Source: UMGS1590 sp963558655
Lineage (GTDB): Bacteria > Bacillota > Peptococcia > Peptococcales > Peptococcaceae
Assembly (NCBI GenBank): GCA_963558655.1
Contig: CAUWHJ010000025.1
Coordinates: 1-35,241, forward strand
Reading direction: 5' to 3'
DNA length: 35,241 nucleotides
The translations under genes and the position numbers were made by a program. Shown here one piece after another: positions 31,689 to 35,241 of the stretch (positions are counted from its first letter, which is position 1; every line of letters starts with the position of its first letter). The notes beneath the pieces are model-generated. The model ran no database searches, was not told where the DNA came from, and saw only the letters and a list, made by a program, of their open reading frames with translations.

Positions 31689-33302
31689 ATGGAACCGAAA
31701 AAATTTATTCCTGAGATAATTATGGATAATCTTGAGTTTTTAAAAAACGACGGATTCCAACAATTGTTTGATCATGGCATAGAGATTCAAGAACAGGTAT
31801 TGAAAGATATTATTGATTTGGGTAGCCGAAGCGATTATGCAAAAGACAATGGCTTTTGGGGAATATCTTCAAAGGCATCTTTTTTAAAACAAGTCCCTAT
31901 TTCTGAGTACGAAGATTATGCATCTTACATTCAGGCGAATATGGTACATGATGATCAGCAGGTTTCAGCTTTAGACACAGAGCATTATCTGTTGTCAACA
32001 GGACGAACTCGACAGGGAAAATATTTTGTTGAGACATATTTAGGTTCCTTGGCGCGCCAATTGAGTATTATTCTTTGGAATCTAAATTTACAAAAATTAG
32101 AACCTGTCATGAGTGATTCGGATGTGAAGATGTTAGCTGTTACCAATTGTTCTCCATTGGAAAATGCACCTAATGGTAAGGCTGTGCGTCGTACTTCTGG
32201 CCAAGCTGCTAAAGAATTATGGGAAACGGCGCCAGAACGTTATGTTTTTCCGTTTGAATTTTTACAGGCTGAAATGAGTGAGCGAGACAGAGATTATCTT
32301 ACAGCGTTATATTTATTAAAAGAGAAACATTTTAATATTCTATTTTGCAATAATTTAGCATATTTTGGTGTTTTATTAGAATGTATTGAAAAAGAGGCGG
32401 AGCAACTTATTTTGGACATTCGACAAGGCACGATGAGTGTATCACTTTTGCCTAAAGATAGGGAGGTATTAAGTCATACATTTATAGCTGATCCAGAGCG
32501 AGCTGATGAATTGCTAAGATTATTGGAAGAAAAAGGAAAATTGGTGGCAGAGGATCTCTGGCCGGAATTTGTTTTCACAGGAGCTTGGCTGGCAGGAAGT
32601 GTAGGAGATTTTTCTAAGGATGTTATGCGAAAGTTGCCGCGAACGATGCATTATTTGTCTGAAAGTTATGGTGCCAGTGAAGCGATGTTAACATTGCCGG
32701 TTGAATTTAATGTACCGTATGGCCCGCTTGCTATATATTCGTGTTATTTTGAGTTTTTACCACTACAAGGAAATACGCCTTTATCAATGAAGGAAGTGAA
32801 ATCTGGGGAATACTATGAATTGATTGTTTCTACTTATTCTGGTTTGTATAGATATAATTTACATGATATCGTTCGTGTATGTGGATTTACTGGGAATACT
32901 GCAAATATTGAATTTTGTTGTCGTTCAACAGAAAAAGTTTTTGTTGCAGGTAAAAATGTGTATGGTTATGAACTTTCTGCACTTATAACTGAAGTAGAAC
33001 GTGTGGGTGAATGTGCTATTGATTTTTATCAGATGAAAGAGGAAAAAGGGGGGGTAGTACTATTTGTACAATTTGGAGAAGAGCAATTAAACTTTATGGA
33101 AGTTTGTCGTATAATTCGTGATATTGCAGCGCAACGGCAGTTACCTTTAACTCAAATTTATTGGATAAAGGAAGATTACCGAGATCAATTATATCAATCT
33201 TTAATGGATCATGGGAGAACGATACAATGTATTAAATTGCCTATCCTTGCAAATGAAATTCCTTCTGCGCATTTCATTGAAGCGATTTGTGATGTTCAAT
33301 GA
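31689..33302 (+). CDS. GH3 family protein 1 (acyl-acid amido synthetase-like), with divergent ATP motif
   Basis: A 537-residue member of the GH3 auxin-responsive promoter family, enzymes that adenylate a carboxylic acid and transfer the acyl group to an amino acid. The best-conserved motif is STYSGLYRYNLHDIVRVCGF at 381-400, with YGASEA at 327-332 (family YGxSEG) and the closing IKLP lysine segment. The first ATP motif, normally S/T-S-G-T-T/S-x-G-K, is STGRTRQGK at 103-111, altered in the glycine/threonine core. It may have lost or changed catalysis. GAGGAGG 6 nt before the ATG supports this start; an upstream in-frame GTG at 31656 is rejected. The composition is AT-rich compared with the core genes. 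The next gene is a paralogue overlapping or abutting it. Confidence 0.85.
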   Translation: MEPKKFIPEIIMDNLEFLKNDGFQQLFDHGIEIQEQVLKDIIDLGSRSDYAKDNGFWGISSKASFLKQVPISEYEDYASYIQANMVHDDQQVSALDTEHYLLSTGRTRQGKYFVETYLGSLARQLSIILWNLNLQKLEPVMSDSDVKMLAVTNCSPLENAPNGKAVRRTSGQAAKELWETAPERYVFPFEFLQAEMSERDRDYLTALYLLKEKHFNILFCNNLAYFGVLLECIEKEAEQLILDIRQGTMSVSLLPKDREVLSHTFIADPERADELLRLLEEKGKLVAEDLWPEFVFTGAWLAGSVGDFSKDVMRKLPRTMHYLSESYGASEAMLTLPVEFNVPYGPLAIYSCYFEFLPLQGNTPLSMKEVKSGEYYELIVSTYSGLYRYNLHDIVRVCGFTGNTANIEFCCRSTEKVFVAGKNVYGYELSALITEVERVGECAIDFYQMKEEKGGVVLFVQFGEEQLNFMEVCRIIRDIAAQRQLPLTQIYWIKEDYRDQLYQSLMDHGRTIQCIKLPILANEIPSAHFIEAICDVQ

Positions 33303-33316
33303 GTACAGGAGAAAAG

Positions 33317-34975
33317 ATGATGTTACATTATCAAGAAATGCTATCATTAACGGATAATATGAAAAGTATCCCAGAACGCTTACTTAGCTTGCCTAGTGAG
33401 ATACTTTATATTGAGCGTGATGCTTTATTGCAGGATGGACCGAATTTACAACGTTTATTGTTTAAAGAAATAATCACGCGTGCTTTTGGTAGTTGTTATG
33501 GCAAGGCTCATGATATTCATCCGGATATGACTCTTTCAGAGTGGCAAGATATAGTACCAATTACTACATATGTAGATTATGCGCCTTATGTGCAAAAAGA
33601 ATTGCATGGAGAATCTTTTCAGTTATACAACAATGAAACCGAAATGTACATAGCAACAACAGGAAGCACAGGGAAAATGAAATTATTCATGGAAAGTGCA
33701 GCTGGTAATGCGGCAAAGCTTTTGGTAATGGCAGTTCGTGGGATGATTATGGGCGATTTGTTACCGGTTACACGTGATATGGAAGCAAAAAATTTGACAA
33801 TTTCAAATTATGCACAATTGGGAACAAGTGTTGATGGTAAACCAATTTTACGTGCATCTGGACAAACGGCACGTAACTTACGCAGAAAAACCGGAACAAT
33901 GAATATATTATCGACGCAATTTTGGATGATTCCTAATTTGTTACCAGAAGAACGCGATTATATGATGGGCGTGTATGCTTTGGCGGAACGACGCTTAAGT
34001 AAAGTTTTTTGTAATAACTTATATGCTTTTGGACGTGTTTTGAAACAAATAGATCAGCATGCGGCGGATATGATTGAGGACATTCGCCGTGGACGCTTTT
34101 CTATTGGTAAGGATAACGTGTTGCCAAAAAGTTCGTTTCAAGCAAATTTTGAGCGCGCTCAAGAAATAGAAAATATATTTCAGGTAAAAGGTAATTTGTT
34201 GCAAGCTCCAGAAACCATACTTGCACTTTGGCCAAATTGTCAGATGGTAAGTTGTTGGCTTTCTGGATCTGTTGGACGGGATGCTAGAGAAGTATTACGA
34301 TATATGCCGGCTAACGTGCAATGTTTTGATATGGGGTATGGTGCTAGTGAAGGAAAATTTAGCGTACCAACAAAATTAGCTTGTGCGTCAGGTGTCGCAG
34401 CACCATTTTCGGTGTTTTTTGAATTTCAACCACTTGATAGGAAAGAGAGACCTTTATACATGTGGGAAGTTCAAGATGGAGAATATTATGAACTTATTGT
34501 TACCACTTATTCAGGATTATATCGATATAATATGTTAGATGTGGTACATATTGAAGGCTTTTTTGGTGCGACCCCAAACATTGTTTTTTGTGGAAAGAGT
34601 ACGGAATGGGTGCTTGTAGGGCAGAAAAAGATTTATGGCTTTGAAATATCAGATCTTTTCTATGAAATTGAACGTCGAAGAAAGGTTCATTTTGATGTTG
34701 TACAGGCTTACACAGAGGATGAAGCGTTATATTATGTATTGAGTAGTGAAGATGTTGTTGATTACCGCGAACTTAAAGGTGCATTGGATAGGTATTCATT
34801 GTTTCATTGGGGTGTGCAAAGTTCAGGAATTTGTGTGATGAAAAAGAGCTATAAACCATCAATGTTTAATGAACGTGTACGTATTGATCGTGGTGCATGC
34901 GGTATTAAGTTGCCAGTGATACTTTCTGAGTCACCTGAAAAAGAACATATTGCGTTGATAGTTAAAGAAGCATAA
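33317..34975 (+). CDS. GH3 family protein 2 (acyl-acid amido synthetase-like)
   Basis: A 552-residue GH3-family paralogue of the preceding gene. All three nucleotide motifs look intact: ATTGSTGKMK at 113-122, YGASEG at 341-346, and TTYSGLYRYNMLDVV at 396-410. The C-terminal RGACGIKLPVI fits the family Q-x-K-x-P segment whose lysine contacts the acyl-adenylate. The two proteins share layout and motifs but differ strongly elsewhere, so the duplication is old. ATG 33317 follows AGGAG at 5 nt (another ATG follows directly); an ATG at 33299 would overlap the previous stop as ATGA but has no ribosome binding site. Substrates are unknown. A palindromic terminator stem and an IS element follow directly. 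Confidence 0.88.
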   Translation: MMLHYQEMLSLTDNMKSIPERLLSLPSEILYIERDALLQDGPNLQRLLFKEIITRAFGSCYGKAHDIHPDMTLSEWQDIVPITTYVDYAPYVQKELHGESFQLYNNETEMYIATTGSTGKMKLFMESAAGNAAKLLVMAVRGMIMGDLLPVTRDMEAKNLTISNYAQLGTSVDGKPILRASGQTARNLRRKTGTMNILSTQFWMIPNLLPEERDYMMGVYALAERRLSKVFCNNLYAFGRVLKQIDQHAADMIEDIRRGRFSIGKDNVLPKSSFQANFERAQEIENIFQVKGNLLQAPETILALWPNCQMVSCWLSGSVGRDAREVLRYMPANVQCFDMGYGASEGKFSVPTKLACASGVAAPFSVFFEFQPLDRKERPLYMWEVQDGEYYELIVTTYSGLYRYNMLDVVHIEGFFGATPNIVFCGKSTEWVLVGQKKIYGFEISDLFYEIERRRKVHFDVVQAYTEDEALYYVLSSEDVVDYRELKGALDRYSLFHWGVQSSGICVMKKSYKPSMFNERVRIDRGACGIKLPVILSESPEKEHIALIVKEA

Positions 34976-34977
34976 AA

Positions 34978-35006
34978 AGACGTAGTGCAATATTTGCACT
35001 ACGTCT
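34978..35006. terminator. Terminator stem of the GH3 operon, lacking its T-tract
   Basis: A perfect 13-bp stem (AGACGTAGTGCAA at 34978-34990 with 34994-35006) and a 3-nt loop, preceded by five A residues. On the plus strand CAGC follows where a T-tract is expected, probably because an IS element has inserted there. On the minus strand it would still be a functional terminator. Confidence 0.65.
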
Positions 35007-35016
35007 CAGCTTGTCG

Positions 35017-35044
35017 AAAAAGGTCGCCAATAGGTGGCCTTTTT
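35017..35044 (+). terminator. Terminator-like hairpin at the IS left end
   Basis: AAAAAGGTCGCC (35017-35028) pairs with GGTGGCCTTTTT (35033-35044) with two G-U pairs and a 4-nt loop. It could block read-through transcription into the transposase gene. Confidence 0.6.
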
Positions 35045-35055
35045 CTCGCCATACC

Positions 35056-35085
35056 ACCCCACATGCATTAAAATGTATGTGGGGT
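35056..35085 (+). promoter_or_regulatory. Hairpin covering the transposase ribosome binding site
   Basis: ACCCCACATGCATT (35056-35069) pairs with AATGTATGTGGGGT (35072-35085) with one G-U pair. The GGGG of the 3' arm is the likely ribosome binding site for the ATG at 35093, so the stem would hide it in read-through transcripts. Confidence 0.6.
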
Positions 35086-35092
35086 GATTCAC

Positions 35093-35241
35093 ATGTTAAC
35101 TAAATATCCTAATAAACGTAACGTCATTGAATTTGTCAGCCTGGATGCCATGGTTCCGGAAGATCATCTTCTCCGTAAAATAGATGCTGCCATTAACTTC
35201 GACAGAATATATGATTTCGTAGAAGATCTTTACTGTGAAGA
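35093..35241 (+). CDS. IS1182 family transposase, N-terminal part (3' truncated by window)
   Basis: Forty-nine residues are visible, running to the window edge. The start MLTKYPNKRNVIEFVSLDAM followed by VPEDHLLRKIDAAINF and YDFVEDLY is the typical N-terminus of IS1182-family DDE transposases. The ATG lies 8 nt after GGGG of a hairpin that probably limits translation. Whether the gene is intact cannot be judged. Confidence 0.88.
   Translation, partial: MLTKYPNKRNVIEFVSLDAMVPEDHLLRKIDAAINFDRIYDFVEDLYCE

Larger units (their letters stand above)
35007..35241 (+). mobile_element. IS1182-family insertion sequence, left end (continues beyond window)
   Basis: The region from the end of the terminator stem to the window end contains a terminator-like hairpin, a second hairpin and the start of an IS1182-type transposase. 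The left boundary at about 35005-35007 is inferred from the abrupt loss of the expected T-tract. Terminal inverted repeats cannot be checked because the right end is outside the window. Confidence 0.7.

Overview
The window is a chromosomal segment, most likely from a low-to-mid GC Firmicute (Bacillota). The evidence is the DnaD/DnaI-type primosome pair, a YerC/TrpR-like regulator, a serine T-box, the mazG-hup-rqcP-divIC-yabR-(ppx)-tilS-ftsH neighbourhood, consensus sigma-A promoters and many intrinsic terminators. The usual sporulation genes of that neighbourhood (yabP, yabQ, spoIIE) and hpt are missing. NfnAB, Hcp with an Fnr-family regulator, and adenine deaminase point to an anaerobe. A non-sporulating anaerobe such as a member of the Negativicutes is my best guess, but this is inference.

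Layout. Positions 1-528 hold the 3' end of holA, followed by an unannotated 6S RNA gene with its own promoter and terminator. yerC overlaps thrC by 4 nt. sfsA, an ATPase-Asp23/Gls24 fusion, a DnaD-like gene and a DnaI/DnaC-like helicase loader follow. Next come nudC and a serine T-box (specifier UCC) controlling serC-serA and a histidine-phosphatase gene that may supply the missing phosphoserine phosphatase. purA has its own promoter and an attenuator-like hairpin in its leader, and is followed by a SpoVB-type flippase gene. From 14.3 to 21.2 kb lies the mazG-hup-rqcP-divIC-yabR-ppx/gppA-tilS-ftsH block.

From 21.2 kb the genes are metabolic. There is a small membrane protein on the minus strand, nfnA-nfnB (NADH-dependent ferredoxin:NADP oxidoreductase type), a lone BAAT-like alpha/beta hydrolase, and ade on the minus strand behind a Crp/Fnr-family gene. 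That regulator is divergent from a ferredoxin-hcp operon. A perfect 18-bp palindrome between them sits at about -41.5 of the predicted hcp-operon promoter, the classic class II activator position. tmcAL follows on the minus strand.

The last 3.9 kb differ from the rest. An AT-rich stretch with a possible 46-codon ORF leads into two tandem, diverged GH3-family (acyl-acid amido synthetase-like) genes. Their base composition is visibly more AT-rich than the core genes, and an IS1182-family element follows directly at the stem of their presumed terminator. This looks like a horizontally acquired two-enzyme module and is the most novel part of the window.
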